From the NCBI GenBank assembly GCA_022825855.1, contig JAJDWB010000007.1, forward strand, positions 62,001 to 126,000: a stretch of DNA of 64,000 nucleotides. The letters run 5' to 3'. The stretch comes from Dehalococcoidia bacterium. Lineage in GTDB: Bacteria; Chloroflexota; Dehalococcoidia; Bin125. This document shows positions 7,757 through 20,583 of this stretch, piece by piece. Under the pieces are notes generated by a model. That model did no database searches and was not told the origin of the DNA. It saw nothing but the letters and a program-made list of their open reading frames with translations. The translations under genes and the position numbers were made by a program. The stretch's first letter is position 1. Every line of letters begins with the position of its first letter.

Positions 7757-8755
7757 ATGATGCGTTATCGCAAGCTGGGCCGGACCGGATTGGTGGTGTC
7801 GGAGATCGGCCTGGGCGGCGGCGGCATCGGTCACGTCTGGGGCGAGACCACCGACGACGCGATCGCGGAGACGATCTCGCTGGCAATGGACGAAGGAATC
7901 AACTTCTACGACGTGGCGCCCAGCTACGGCGCAGGAGCAGCCGAGCGCAACCTGGGCCGGGCGCTGCTGGAAGCGCCGGAGGGTCGTGGACAGGACATGC
8001 TGGTCGCGACCAAGGTCCACCTGAGTGAGCACGACCTGGACGACATCCCCGGCGCGGTCGAGCGCGGGATCGCGGAGTCGCTGGAGCGGCTGCGGCGCGA
8101 GCGGGTTGACGTCTTCCAGTTGCACAACACGATCACTCCTGAGCGCGGGCGATATCGGCGCTCAATCGCCGTGGACGACGCGATGCTTGCGGTGGAGACA
8201 CTGCACCGGCTCAAGCAGGACAGCTTGACGCGCTTCATCGGGATCACCGGCATGGGCGACGCGGCCAGCGTGCGCGAGGTGCTGCAGCGGGGCGGGCTGG
8301 ACACGGTCCAGTGCTACTACAACCTGCTCAACGACTCGAACGCGAGGCCGCTGCCGGCTGGCTCGACGCTGCACGACCACGGCCAGCTGCTGCCGCTGGC
8401 CGCCGAGCTGGGTCTGGGCGTAATCGGGATCCGCAACCTCTCCGGCGGCGCGCTCTCGAGCGGGCTGGATCGCGAGGTCGATCCGGGGTCGCTGGTCGGC
8501 ATGGACAGCCGCCGCGCGGAGACGCTGCGCTTTCTCGAGTCGGACGGCGTGCCGCTTTCCCGCTGGTCGGCCCGATTCGCGCTGGAACAGCCGGCGATTT
8601 CGACGGTCGTGCCCGGAGTCAAGAACCCAGGGGAACTCGCCGACCAGATTGCAGCGGTGGAAATGCCGGACATGGGCGACGAGCAGGTCTCCCGGATCGA
8701 CGCATTGCGCGAGACCGATTTCGGCCTGCCGCAGCCCGACGACCGAGTGTTGTGA
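7757..8755 (+). CDS. Aldo/keto reductase
   Basis: 332 residues with the standard AKR arrangement: N-terminal YRKLGRTGLVVSEIGLG, catalytic Asp and Tyr in FYDVAPSYG, Lys in LVATKVH, His in FQLHNT, and the C-terminal cofactor segment STVVPGVKNPGEL. It is expected to be an NADPH-dependent cytoplasmic carbonyl reductase or dehydrogenase of unknown substrate. There are tandem ATGs at 7757 and 7760; GAGG lies about 10 nt upstream. The divergent neighbour begins less than 100 bp away, so the promoters must be compact. Located immediately before rex, but about 100 bp separate them, so co-transcription is uncertain. Confidence 0.9.
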   Translation: MMRYRKLGRTGLVVSEIGLGGGGIGHVWGETTDDAIAETISLAMDEGINFYDVAPSYGAGAAERNLGRALLEAPEGRGQDMLVATKVHLSEHDLDDIPGAVERGIAESLERLRRERVDVFQLHNTITPERGRYRRSIAVDDAMLAVETLHRLKQDSLTRFIGITGMGDAASVREVLQRGGLDTVQCYYNLLNDSNARPLPAGSTLHDHGQLLPLAAELGLGVIGIRNLSGGALSSGLDREVDPGSLVGMDSRRAETLRFLESDGVPLSRWSARFALEQPAISTVVPGVKNPGELADQIAAVEMPDMGDEQVSRIDALRETDFGLPQPDDRVL

Positions 8756-8815
8756 GTGGAACATGGTTCGATCGCTCGGCGTTGAGCGTTCGGTCCGTTG
8801 ATTCGCGGCTCGGTT

Positions 8816-8833
8816 GTAGTGTGATAACACGAC
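8816..8833. promoter_or_regulatory. Imperfect inverted repeat upstream of rex, candidate operator
   Basis: GTAGTGTGATAACACGAC has 7-bp arms matching at 6 of 7 positions around GATA, ending 23 bp before the rex start. Rex proteins bind TTGTGAA-N4-TTCACAA-like palindromes and often repress their own gene. The resemblance to that consensus is partial, so this is a candidate only. Confidence 0.35.
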
Positions 8834-8856
8834 CGACACGGTGAGAAGGGCGACAC

Positions 8857-9513
8857 GTGAGCGAGACCGATATCCCGGACATCGTGATCCGTCGCCTGCC
8901 CCTGTATGCGCGAGAGCTGGGCCTGCTGGCGGGAGAGGGACGCGACTTCATCTCGTCACAGGAGTTGGGACAGCGACTGGGCGTGACGCCGGCGCAGATT
9001 CGCAAGGACCTGTCGTACTTCGGCCGCTTTGGCAAGCGCGGCCGGGGTTACGAAGTCGTCGGCCTGCGTGAGCGTTTGCGCACGATCCTGGGCTTGAACG
9101 GCCGGGTCAAGGAGATGGTGCTGGTCGGCGTGGGGCGGCTGGGACGCGCCGTGCTGGGCTACGCCGGATTCCGCCGCGGCGGCTTCGAGGTGGTTCGGGT
9201 CTTTGACTCCGACCCGCGCCAGATCGGCCAGGAGGTCGACAATCACCGCGTCGCCGATGTCGCCACCTTGCCCGAGTACCTGCAGCGCACCCGTGTCGCT
9301 ATGGGAATCGTCGCCGTGCCGGCCGAAGCCGCGCCCTCGGTAATCGACATGCTCGTCTCGGGCGGCGTCCGCGCGATTCTCAGCTATGCGCCGGTGACCA
9401 CCAGCGTCCCGCGCGGCGTCCACCTGCGCCAGATCGATCCGGTGATGGAGCTGGAGAGCATGGCCTACTACCTCGAAGCGCCGTTCGACGGTTATGTCGA
9501 GGATCACCCATAG
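8857..9513 (+). CDS. rex: Redox-sensing transcriptional repressor Rex
   Basis: 218 residues. The N-terminal winged helix carries the Rex signature RKDLSYFGRFGKRGRGY. The Rossmann domain that binds NADH/NAD+ has GVGRLGRAVLGY and the acidic VFDSDP strand end. The C-terminal swapped helix region is present (LESMAYYLEAPF). Rex is a dimer that leaves DNA when the NADH/NAD+ ratio rises, derepressing respiratory and fermentation genes. The start is GTG at 8857. Convergent with the mreB-like gene. An ATP synthase promoter in this window carries a Rex-box-like sequence (about 20479-20497), which gives a possible target. Confidence 0.95.
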   Translation: MSETDIPDIVIRRLPLYARELGLLAGEGRDFISSQELGQRLGVTPAQIRKDLSYFGRFGKRGRGYEVVGLRERLRTILGLNGRVKEMVLVGVGRLGRAVLGYAGFRRGGFEVVRVFDSDPRQIGQEVDNHRVADVATLPEYLQRTRVAMGIVAVPAEAAPSVIDMLVSGGVRAILSYAPVTTSVPRGVHLRQIDPVMELESMAYYLEAPFDGYVEDHP

Positions 9514-9545
9514 GGCGTAAGCGCAGGCTTGAGTCCCAGAACTGG

Positions 9546-10592
9546 CTAGCGAGCCTCGGCGCCGCTGAGCGCACTCTCCTGGGCGAGCAGGTTGGGCCCG
9601 ACGATATCCAGGTTGTCCAGCGCCTCCGCCGCGCCCAGCGCGACTGCGTCCTCGGCGTTGTCGGCGATCGTGACCGGAATGCCGATCTGCTCGGCCAGGT
9701 AGAGGTCGATCCCGGACAGACGGGCCGCCGCGCCGGTCAGCAGCATGCCCCGGTCGATGATGTCGGCCGTGAGTTCCGGCGGGGTGCGCTCAAGCGTGCT
9801 GCGAGTCACCTCGATGAAGGTCTGCAGGACCTGCTGAATCGACGGCACCAGCTCATTGGCCGTGATCGCCACGCTGCGCGGCATGCCGGTCGACTGGTCG
9901 CGGCCGCGCACCTCGGCGCGCACGGGATCGTCAATGGGAATCGCCGAGGCGGAGGCGTACTTCAGCTCTTCGGCGGTCGGCTCGCCGATCAGCAGGCTGT
10001 GACGGCGCTTGATGTGCTCGGCGATCGTCTCGGTAACCACCTGGCCGCCGACGCGGGCGGACTCCCAGACGACGACGCCGTACATCGAGAGCACGGCGGC
10101 CTCGGAACGGCCTGCGCCGAGGTTGCCAATCAGCGCGCCGCGGGCGTCGCCCATCGGTACGCCGGCGCCGATCGCGGCGGCCAACGGATTGGCGATCAGG
10201 TGCGCCGGCCGGCGGGCGCCGGCCTGTTCGGCGGCATCGCGGACGGCGCGCTGCTCGACGTTGGTCACGCCGGCCGGCGTCGCGATCATCACTTCCGGCC
10301 GGACCAGATTGAAGCGTCCCGTGACCTGGGCCATGTAGTAGCGCAGCAGCGCCTCGACGATGCGGTAATCGTCGATCACGCCTTCGCGCATCGGATTGAC
10401 GACGGTGACCGACTCGGGCGTCCGGCCGATCATGTTGGCGGCGTCGTTGCCGGCCGCGAGTACCGCGTTCTCGGCGCTGGACAGCGTGACCACGGTGGGC
10501 TCGTCCACGACGATCGTGCCGCCGCGTCCCGGCACCGCGATCCGCAGCCTGGAGGTCCCGAGATCGATGCCGAGTCGCTTGGTAAAGAGCAT
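9546..10592 (-). CDS. mreB: MreB-like actin homologue with altered ATPase motifs
   Basis: 348 residues, the usual MreB length, beginning MLFTKRLGIDLGTSRLRIAV with the phosphate-1 loop intact. Later segments TVVNPMREGVIDDY, ELVPSIQQVLQTF and GMLLTGAAARLSGIDLYLAEQIGIPV match MreB. MreB filaments direct lateral cell-wall synthesis. Two catalytic positions differ: the E-P-x-A-A-A-I-G-A-G motif reads NPLAAAIGAG (Asn135), and the phosphate-2 loop, normally DIGGGTT, reads NLGAGRS (Asn157). ATP hydrolysis may therefore be lost. It lies 43 bp downstream of murA on the same strand, so the pair is likely co-transcribed. No mreC or mreD is adjacent. Confidence 0.85.
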   Translation of the reverse strand: MLFTKRLGIDLGTSRLRIAVPGRGGTIVVDEPTVVTLSSAENAVLAAGNDAANMIGRTPESVTVVNPMREGVIDDYRIVEALLRYYMAQVTGRFNLVRPEVMIATPAGVTNVEQRAVRDAAEQAGARRPAHLIANPLAAAIGAGVPMGDARGALIGNLGAGRSEAAVLSMYGVVVWESARVGGQVVTETIAEHIKRRHSLLIGEPTAEELKYASASAIPIDDPVRAEVRGRDQSTGMPRSVAITANELVPSIQQVLQTFIEVTRSTLERTPPELTADIIDRGMLLTGAAARLSGIDLYLAEQIGIPVTIADNAEDAVALGAAEALDNLDIVGPNLLAQESALSGAEAR

Positions 10593-10635
10593 GTCGTCCT
10601 GTGGCTCGATTGGTAGAGTCGCGGCCGCTGCCGGG

Positions 10636-11931
10636 TCAGGAATTCAGTGTATCGACGGTTGGCAGTTGCTCAATGTCCGCGCCCAGCGCTCGGAGTTGTC
10701 CGGGCAGGTCGGCGTAGCCGCGGGCCAGGTGGTTGATCCCATAAACCCGGCTCTCGCCCTCGGCCGCCAGCGCCGCCACGATCAGGGCGGCCGTCGCCCG
10801 GATGTCCGTGCCCCGCACCAGGGCGGCGGAGAGCGGGGTCGGCCCGATGATCACCGGTGCGGCGCCCCCGGCGATGATGTTGGCGCCAAACTTGCGCAGC
10901 TCGTCGAGATGCTGCATGCGGTTCTCGAAGACCCGTTCATGCACGATCGACGTGCCCTCGACCTGCGTGAGCAGCGCCGTGATCGGGGCCTGGAGATCGG
11001 TCGCGAAGCCCGGATAAGGCAGCGCCTGCAGATTGGTCGCCTGCAACTCCGCCATGTGGTCGACGCAGACGTCGAGCTGATCCTGTTCCCGCCTGATCTC
11101 GACGCCGATCTCGGCCAGCTTGGCCAGCAGGGCCTCGTTATGGTCGGGCCGGACGCCGCGCAGGCAGACGTCGCCGCGGGTCGCGGCGGCCGCGATCAGC
11201 AGCGTGCCGGTCTCGATCCGATCGGGAATCAGCTCGTGGTCGGCGCCGGAGAGGCGCGACACGCCGTCGATCGTGATCGTGTGCTGGCCGGCGCCCGTGA
11301 TCTTCGCGCCCATGCGCACCAGCATCTCGGCCAGACAGGTAATCTCCGGCTCCATCGCGGCATTCACGATCCGGGTGCGGCCTTCGGCGAGCACGGCGGC
11401 GAGCAGGAGATTCTCGGTGCCCAGCACGCTGGGATAGTCGAGCACGATGGTCGCGCCGCTCAGACCGCGCGGCGCCTCGGCGATCGTGCGTCCGCCGACC
11501 GTCTCGACCGTCGCGCCCAGCGCGCGAAAGCCGGCGATGTGAACATCGATCGGACGTGCGCCGATCACGTCACCCCCGGGCGCGCCGCAACTGGCCCGGC
11601 CGGACCGCGCCAACAGCGGACCCATGACGAGGAACGAGGCGCGCAGGGCGGCGGCCAACTCGTCGGGCGGCGTGCCGCCGCACTCGCCGCCGGGCGTGAC
11701 GACGACCTCGCCGTCGGCAAACTCCGCCCTGGCGCCGACCGCGCGAAGGATGTCGATCAGCCGCTGCACATCCTCAATCTCGGGCACACGCCGGATCCGG
11801 GAGGGCTCGTCGGAAAGCAGGGCGGCAGCCATGCAGGGCAGGGCGGCATTCTTGGCGCCGTTGACCGTGACCTCGCCGCTCAGGCGGCGCAATCCGGACA
11901 GGCGCAGGCAGGGCTCAACCGCGGCGCTCAT
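10636..11931 (-). CDS. murA: UDP-N-acetylglucosamine 1-carboxyvinyltransferase
   Basis: 431 residues, full length. Substrate-binding Lys-Asn is in VNGAKNAALP, followed by ARPIDVHIAGFRALGA, DRIETGTLLIAAA and the closing NHLARGYADLPGQLRALGA. It transfers enolpyruvate from PEP to UDP-GlcNAc, the first committed step of peptidoglycan synthesis, in the cytoplasm. The active-site loop reads APGGDVIGARP with Asp121 where most bacteria have the fosfomycin-alkylated Cys (E. coli Cys115). Natural Asp enzymes, as in Mycobacterium and Chlamydia, remain active but are insensitive to fosfomycin. The gene lies downstream of atpC by about 98 bp and upstream of the mreB-like gene. Confidence 0.96.
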   Translation of the reverse strand: MSAAVEPCLRLSGLRRLSGEVTVNGAKNAALPCMAAALLSDEPSRIRRVPEIEDVQRLIDILRAVGARAEFADGEVVVTPGGECGGTPPDELAAALRASFLVMGPLLARSGRASCGAPGGDVIGARPIDVHIAGFRALGATVETVGGRTIAEAPRGLSGATIVLDYPSVLGTENLLLAAVLAEGRTRIVNAAMEPEITCLAEMLVRMGAKITGAGQHTITIDGVSRLSGADHELIPDRIETGTLLIAAAATRGDVCLRGVRPDHNEALLAKLAEIGVEIRREQDQLDVCVDHMAELQATNLQALPYPGFATDLQAPITALLTQVEGTSIVHERVFENRMQHLDELRKFGANIIAGGAAPVIIGPTPLSAALVRGTDIRATAALIVAALAAEGESRVYGINHLARGYADLPGQLRALGADIEQLPTVDTLNS

Positions 11932-12029
11932 ACTCTGACTGTAGAGGGTGGCCGACTCAGGCTCGCCTCGGGCCAGGACCGATGACGCCCGCGCCCAGTG
12001 CAGTGGCCGTCGACCCTCGCCAAACTGCG

Positions 12030-12464
12030 CTAGCGGGACATCTCCCGGCCGGTGGCGCCGCGGCGGCGGCGGTGCTCCAGCACACGCAGGCGCTGCAGCG
12101 AGCGGGAGAGCGCGGCCTGGGCGCGAGCCCGGTCGGCGTCGCTCGCCTGGTCGAGTCGTTCGACCGCTCGGCGGCGCGCTTCTTCGGCGCGTTCGGCATC
12201 GATTTCCGAGCCGTGCTCAGCCGCGTCGGCGAGAACGGTGACCTCGTCCGAGTGCACTTCGAGGAAGCCACCGCTGATGAAGAACTCCTCCACGTCGCTG
12301 CCGGTCTTGACCCGTAGTTCCCCGGGAACCAGCGAAGTCACTAGCGGCGCGTGATGAGGCAGAATGCCGAGCTCACCCAGCGACCCGGGCGCGACGACCT
12401 CGTCCACATCCTCCTGGCGCAGGAGCCGGCGTTCGCCGGTGATGATCTCGAGCGTGAGCGGCAT
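12030..12464 (-). CDS. atpC: ATP synthase F1 epsilon subunit
   Basis: 144 residues from ATG 12464. The N-terminal beta-sandwich shows MPLTLEIITGERRLL, then GELGILPHHAPLVTSL and ISGGFLEVHSDEVTVLAD. The C-terminal helical hairpin (ERAEEARRRAVERLDQASDADRARAQ) is the regulatory part that can inhibit hydrolysis. It is part of the central rotor stalk with gamma. Last gene of the atp cluster, 43 bp after atpD. Confidence 0.94.
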   Translation of the reverse strand: MPLTLEIITGERRLLRQEDVDEVVAPGSLGELGILPHHAPLVTSLVPGELRVKTGSDVEEFFISGGFLEVHSDEVTVLADAAEHGSEIDAERAEEARRRAVERLDQASDADRARAQAALSRSLQRLRVLEHRRRRGATGREMSR

Positions 12465-12468
12465 GGCA

Positions 12469-12501
12469 GCTCCCTCTGTCCCCCCGCTGCGCGGGAGGAG
12501 C
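12469..12501. repeat. GC inverted repeat between atpD and atpC
   Basis: GCTCC at 12469 pairs with GGAGC ending at 12501, enclosing CCCCGC-TGC-GCGGG. It resembles the extragenic palindromes elsewhere in the window and could modulate relative expression of beta and epsilon or protect mRNA. Confidence 0.5.
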
Positions 12502-12507
12502 CTGTGA

Positions 12508-13950
<1,443 letters not shown>

Positions 13951-14634
13951 TTATGCCGCACCGACGGCGTCGGGCAGCTCTGTGGACAGCCATGTGAGTT
14001 TGAATTGAGTCAAATCGTCGACCTGCCAGTCGGCGGCGAGGTCGAGGTCGTCGGTCAGTTCGCTGCGCACCAGGACGACGCGCATGCCGGCCGCCCGGGC
14101 CGACTCGACGCCGGCGGGCGCATCCTCGATAGCGATGCAGTCCTCCGGGTCAACGCCCAGGGTCTCGGCCGCCTTGAGGTAGATCTCCGGCGACGGCTTG
14201 CCCATCGACACCTCGTCGCCGGCGGTCGTGTGCTCGAAGTAACCGCGCAGCCCGGCGCCCGTCAGCGCCGCCTCGACCCACATCCGGTGCGAGGAACTGG
14301 CCACCGCGATCGGCACGTCCGCCTCCCGCAGGCGCTCGATCAGCTCGCGGGCGCCGCCGATCAGAGGCGCGCCGGCCTGGTATTGCTTGAGCACGTCGGC
14401 GTTGTAGCGAGCTTCGAACTGTTCGAAGTACATCGCAACCGGGTAGCGCTCGCAGAGGTCGTCCCAGGTGCTCGTCAGCGTCGTGCCGAGGTAGCGGAAG
14501 TAGTCCTCGAGCGGAAACTCGACGCCCTGTTCGGCCAGAATCACGCGGACCGCTTCGTAGTGCAGCGGCTCAGAATCGAGCAGCACGCCGTCCATGTCGA
14601 AGATGACTGCTGTGCGTGGCGAGCTGGTCGGCAT
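13951..14634 (-). CDS. HAD-superfamily phosphatase (beta-phosphoglucomutase-like) inside the atp operon
   Basis: 227 residues. Motif I is IFDMDGVLLDSEPLHYEA (nucleophile Asp and acid/base Asp), motif II is AVASSS, and motifs III/IV are MGKPSPEIYLKAA and CIAIEDAPAGVESARAAG. A helical cap follows motif I, as in subclass I HAD phosphatases and beta-phosphoglucomutases. The substrate is not predictable; likely a small phosphorylated sugar or metabolite. It starts 3 bp after the atpG stop and ends 33 bp before atpD, so it is translated within the ATP synthase transcript. That placement between gamma and beta is unusual, because this part of the operon is normally uninterrupted. Confidence 0.9.
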   Translation of the reverse strand: MPTSSPRTAVIFDMDGVLLDSEPLHYEAVRVILAEQGVEFPLEDYFRYLGTTLTSTWDDLCERYPVAMYFEQFEARYNADVLKQYQAGAPLIGGARELIERLREADVPIAVASSSHRMWVEAALTGAGLRGYFEHTTAGDEVSMGKPSPEIYLKAAETLGVDPEDCIAIEDAPAGVESARAAGMRVVLVRSELTDDLDLAADWQVDDLTQFKLTWLSTELPDAVGAA

Positions 14635-14637
14635 GGA

Positions 14638-15516
14638 TTAGCCCTTGAGCGCCTCGACGCCGCCGGTGATATCGAGCAGCTCGGAAGTGATCTGCTCCTG
14701 GCGGGCCTTGTTGTAGACGAGCGTGAGGTCGGCGATCATGTCGTTGGCCGCGTCGGTCGCGTTGCGCATGGCGACCATGCGAGCCGACTGCTCGGACGCC
14801 GCCGCCTCGAGCACCGCCTGGTAGACGAGCAGATCGACGTAGCGTGGCAGCAGGTCGGCCAGGACCTCCTGCGGCGACGGTTCGAAGATGTACTGGGTCT
14901 CGCCCGACGCGTCGTCCTCGCTGGGTGGAGGCTCGACCGGCAGGATCGGCACCGTCACCGGTTCCTGCGAGACCGTGTTGATGAACGAGGCGTAGACCAG
15001 CAGGACCTGGTCGACGCGGCCTTCGGTGTAGTCGTCGATCGCGATCCGCGAGATCGGCTGCGTCTCTGCCAGGCCGGGGTAGTCGCCGAGCTCCTGGAAG
15101 CTGGCCCGGAAATTGATCCCGAAGCGCTGGAAGTAGTCGCCGCCCTTGCGGCCGACCGGGATCATCGAGATGTCGCCCGAACCGCCCGCCTCGGGTCCGA
15201 GCACGATCTCGCCCGTGTGCCGTTCAAGATTGGCGATCAGGCCGCCGCACAGTCCACGGTCGGGCGTGATCAGGATCACGGTCGTCTCGTTGATCTCGCG
15301 GCGTTCGAGCAGCGGGTGCGAAGTGTCGGGATCGCCGGCCACCGAGGAGAGCTGACCGAGCACGGAGCGCATCTTCTCGGCATAGGGCCGAGCCTGCAGC
15401 GCGCGATCCTGGGCGCGGCGCATCTTCGACGCTGCCACGAGCTGGATCGCGTTGGTGATCTTGGCCGTGTTCTCGACCGAACGGATACGCCGTCGGATTT
15501 CTCGGGTGTTGGCCAT
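14638..15516 (-). CDS. atpG: ATP synthase F1 gamma subunit
   Basis: 292 residues. The N-terminal coiled-coil helix starts TREIRRRIRSVENTAKITNAIQLVAASKM, the central Rossmann-like domain contains ILITPDRGLCGGLIANL, and the C-terminal helix has MVAMRNATDAANDMIADLTLVYNKARQEQIT. These are the standard features of the rotating central shaft. An acidic/proline stretch (about residues 190-215) before the C-terminal helix is slightly longer than usual. Located between atpA and the HAD gene. Confidence 0.96.
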   Translation of the reverse strand: MANTREIRRRIRSVENTAKITNAIQLVAASKMRRAQDRALQARPYAEKMRSVLGQLSSVAGDPDTSHPLLERREINETTVILITPDRGLCGGLIANLERHTGEIVLGPEAGGSGDISMIPVGRKGGDYFQRFGINFRASFQELGDYPGLAETQPISRIAIDDYTEGRVDQVLLVYASFINTVSQEPVTVPILPVEPPPSEDDASGETQYIFEPSPQEVLADLLPRYVDLLVYQAVLEAAASEQSARMVAMRNATDAANDMIADLTLVYNKARQEQITSELLDITGGVEALKG

Positions 15517-15561
15517 GAGATCCTCTTGCTCTCCGTTGCTGCTGCCTGCTCGACGCGACGC

Positions 15562-17088
<1,527 letters not shown>

Positions 17089-17110
17089 GATGCTGACTCC
17101 TTCGGTCTGA

Positions 17111-17650
17111 TTAGCCCTGGGCAAGCGAGCGGCGCATGGTCGCGAGCCGCGTGCGAACGGATCCGTCAATGATGCGGTCGCCGATCTGGACGACGGCGCC
17201 GCCGATGATCTGACTGTCGACCGTCTCGTTGAGCGAGACGGTCTCCGCGTCGGTGTAGCTGCGAACGGCGGCCTCGACGGCGGCGCGCGCCTCGGCCGAC
17301 AGCGGTACCGCCGTGGTCACGGTCGCGACGGCGATGCCGCGCACGTCGTTCAGCCGCTCGCGGAAGGCGTCGACAATCTGCGGCGCCAGGTTGGCCCGCC
17401 GTTTGCGCACGAGCAGCTTGGCAAAGTTGCCGGCCTGGCTCTGCACGTCGGGCAGCGCCTGGTCCAGCACCTGTTCCTTCTGTTCCTGGCTGACGCGGGT
17501 CGAGATCAGGAACCCGTAGACCGTCGGCTCGCCGAAGAGCTGCGCGATCTCGCCGAGATCGGACAGCCAGCGGTCATGCGACGCAGTGTCGTGAGCGATG
17601 CCAAACACGGCGTCGGCGTAGCGTCGGGCGGCTGGGTCGCTCTGCGGCAC
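17111..17650 (-). CDS. atpH: ATP synthase F1 delta subunit
   Basis: 179 residues from a GTG start at 17650. The N-terminal helical bundle begins [12 protein letters not shown], and the C-terminal part has [21 protein letters not shown] and [25 protein letters not shown], the conserved OSCP/delta signature. It ties F1 to the peripheral b stalk. Located between atpF and atpA, as in the standard bacterial order. Confidence 0.94.
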   Translation of the reverse strand: MPQSDPAARRYADAVFGIAHDTASHDRWLSDLGEIAQLFGEPTVYGFLISTRVSQEQKEQVLDQALPDVQSQAGNFAKLLVRKRRANLAPQIVDAFRERLNDVRGIAVATVTTAVPLSAEARAAVEAAVRSYTDAETVSLNETVDSQIIGGAVVQIGDRIIDGSVRTRLATMRRSLAQG

Positions 17651-17684
17651 GCGTGGCTCCTCGTCTGGATCCTGGTCCGGGCGT

Positions 17685-18176
17685 CTAGTTCTGCGATGAC
17701 TCGGCGAGCACGTCGGCGATCAGACGCTGGTGGTCGTCCGCGTCGAGCGACTGTCCGATCACCCGCTCCGCGGCCGAGATCGCCATGCCGGCGAACTCGT
17801 TGCGGAGTTGCTGGACCGCCTGGTCGCGCTCCTGCTCGATCTCCGAGCGGGCGCGTTCGATCAACTGCTCGGCCTGGACCGAGGCGTTATCCCGCGCTTC
17901 GGATTCGATCCGCTGCGCCAGCTCCTGCGCCTGGGCCACGAGTCGCTGCGCTTCCTCGCGACCCTGCTGGATCTCGGCCAGCGCCTCGGCGCGGGCCTCC
18001 TCGGCGGCCTCCTGGGCTCGCTCCGAAGCCGTCAGGCCTTCCTCGATCCGCTTGCGGCGCTCATCGAGCACCCGGCCCAGCGGCTTGTAGAGCAGGAAAA
18101 CCAGGAGGGCGAACAGGATGCCGAAGCTGATGAAGTGCGTGATCAGTCCGGCCAGGTTGAGACCGAGTGCGTCCAT
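17685..18176 (-). CDS. atpF: ATP synthase Fo b subunit
   Basis: 163 residues. A single N-terminal transmembrane helix (THFISFGILFALLVFLLYKPL) is followed by a long charged coiled coil rich in Glu, Arg, Ala and Gln (RRKRIEEGLTASERAQEAAEE and onward). This is the typical peripheral stalk architecture. Only one b-type gene is present, so the stalk is presumably a b2 homodimer. Located between atpE and atpH. Confidence 0.95.
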   Translation of the reverse strand: MDALGLNLAGLITHFISFGILFALLVFLLYKPLGRVLDERRKRIEEGLTASERAQEAAEEARAEALAEIQQGREEAQRLVAQAQELAQRIESEARDNASVQAEQLIERARSEIEQERDQAVQQLRNEFAGMAISAAERVIGQSLDADDHQRLIADVLAESSQN

Positions 18177-18290
18177 ACGGTCCTGCCAATCAATCTGTGC
18201 TCGCTGCCGTCCGTCTCAGCCCGCCGCGCGGTCAACGCAAGCGCGCCGAATCGGGCGGCCGCGGCTTCCAGCCCGCTCGCGCGAGCGAGG

Positions 18291-20174
<1,884 letters not shown>

Positions 20175-20178
<4 letters not shown>

Positions 20179-20459
20179 GCGCGATCCTCCTCATCCCGTT
20201 CGTCGTCGGTCGGCGCGTCGTCGCTTGAGCGCCGGGCGCTGTCGCGTTCCTTCGCCTGCGCGGCGAACAGATCCTGCAGCATTCGATACCCGCCCCAGCC
20301 GGCTGCCGCCAGCCCCAGGCCGAGTCCCACGAGCGTCAGCACGAAGTCCGTACCCAGCTCGCCGTCCAGCAGGACCCCGCCGACAACGCCCAGCACGATG
20401 CACGTGGCCACGTACCAGCCGATGCCCATGAGCTGCATGGCCGCCGGCCACTGTCTCAC
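20175..20459 (-). CDS. atpZ: AtpZ/AtpI-like F0F1 assembly membrane protein
   Basis: 94 residues with two hydrophobic helices: MGIGWYVATCIVLGVVGGVLL, a short GELGTDF loop, then VLTLVGLGLGLAAAGWGGYRML, and a charged C-terminal tail rich in Asp, Glu and Arg. This matches the small AtpZ/AtpI-type proteins encoded before atpB in many operons, implicated in c-ring assembly or magnesium supply. Its stop overlaps the atpB start by 4 bp. It is the first gene of the operon. Confidence 0.8.
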
Positions 20460-20488
20460 GGGGGACCCCCTACCGGAGCAATGCGAAG

Positions 20489-20494
20489 ATTATC
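20489..20494 (-). promoter_or_regulatory. Probable -10 box of the ATP synthase operon
   Basis: On the minus strand GATAAT lies about 30 nt upstream of the atpZ start. It sits inside TTGTGATAATCTTCGCAT, which matches 11 of the 14 specified positions of a Rex box (TTGTGAA-N4-TTCACAA). A Rex regulator is encoded at 8857, so redox control of the atp operon is possible. No clean -35 hexamer was found at 17 bp. Confidence 0.4.
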
Positions 20495-20583
20495 ACAAAC
20501 TTCACTTGCCACAAGATGCGGCCGGGTCCGGCCTGGCCGTTTTCCCCAATCGCATTCCCGCCGCCGCGTGTCTGTGTCTCGCG

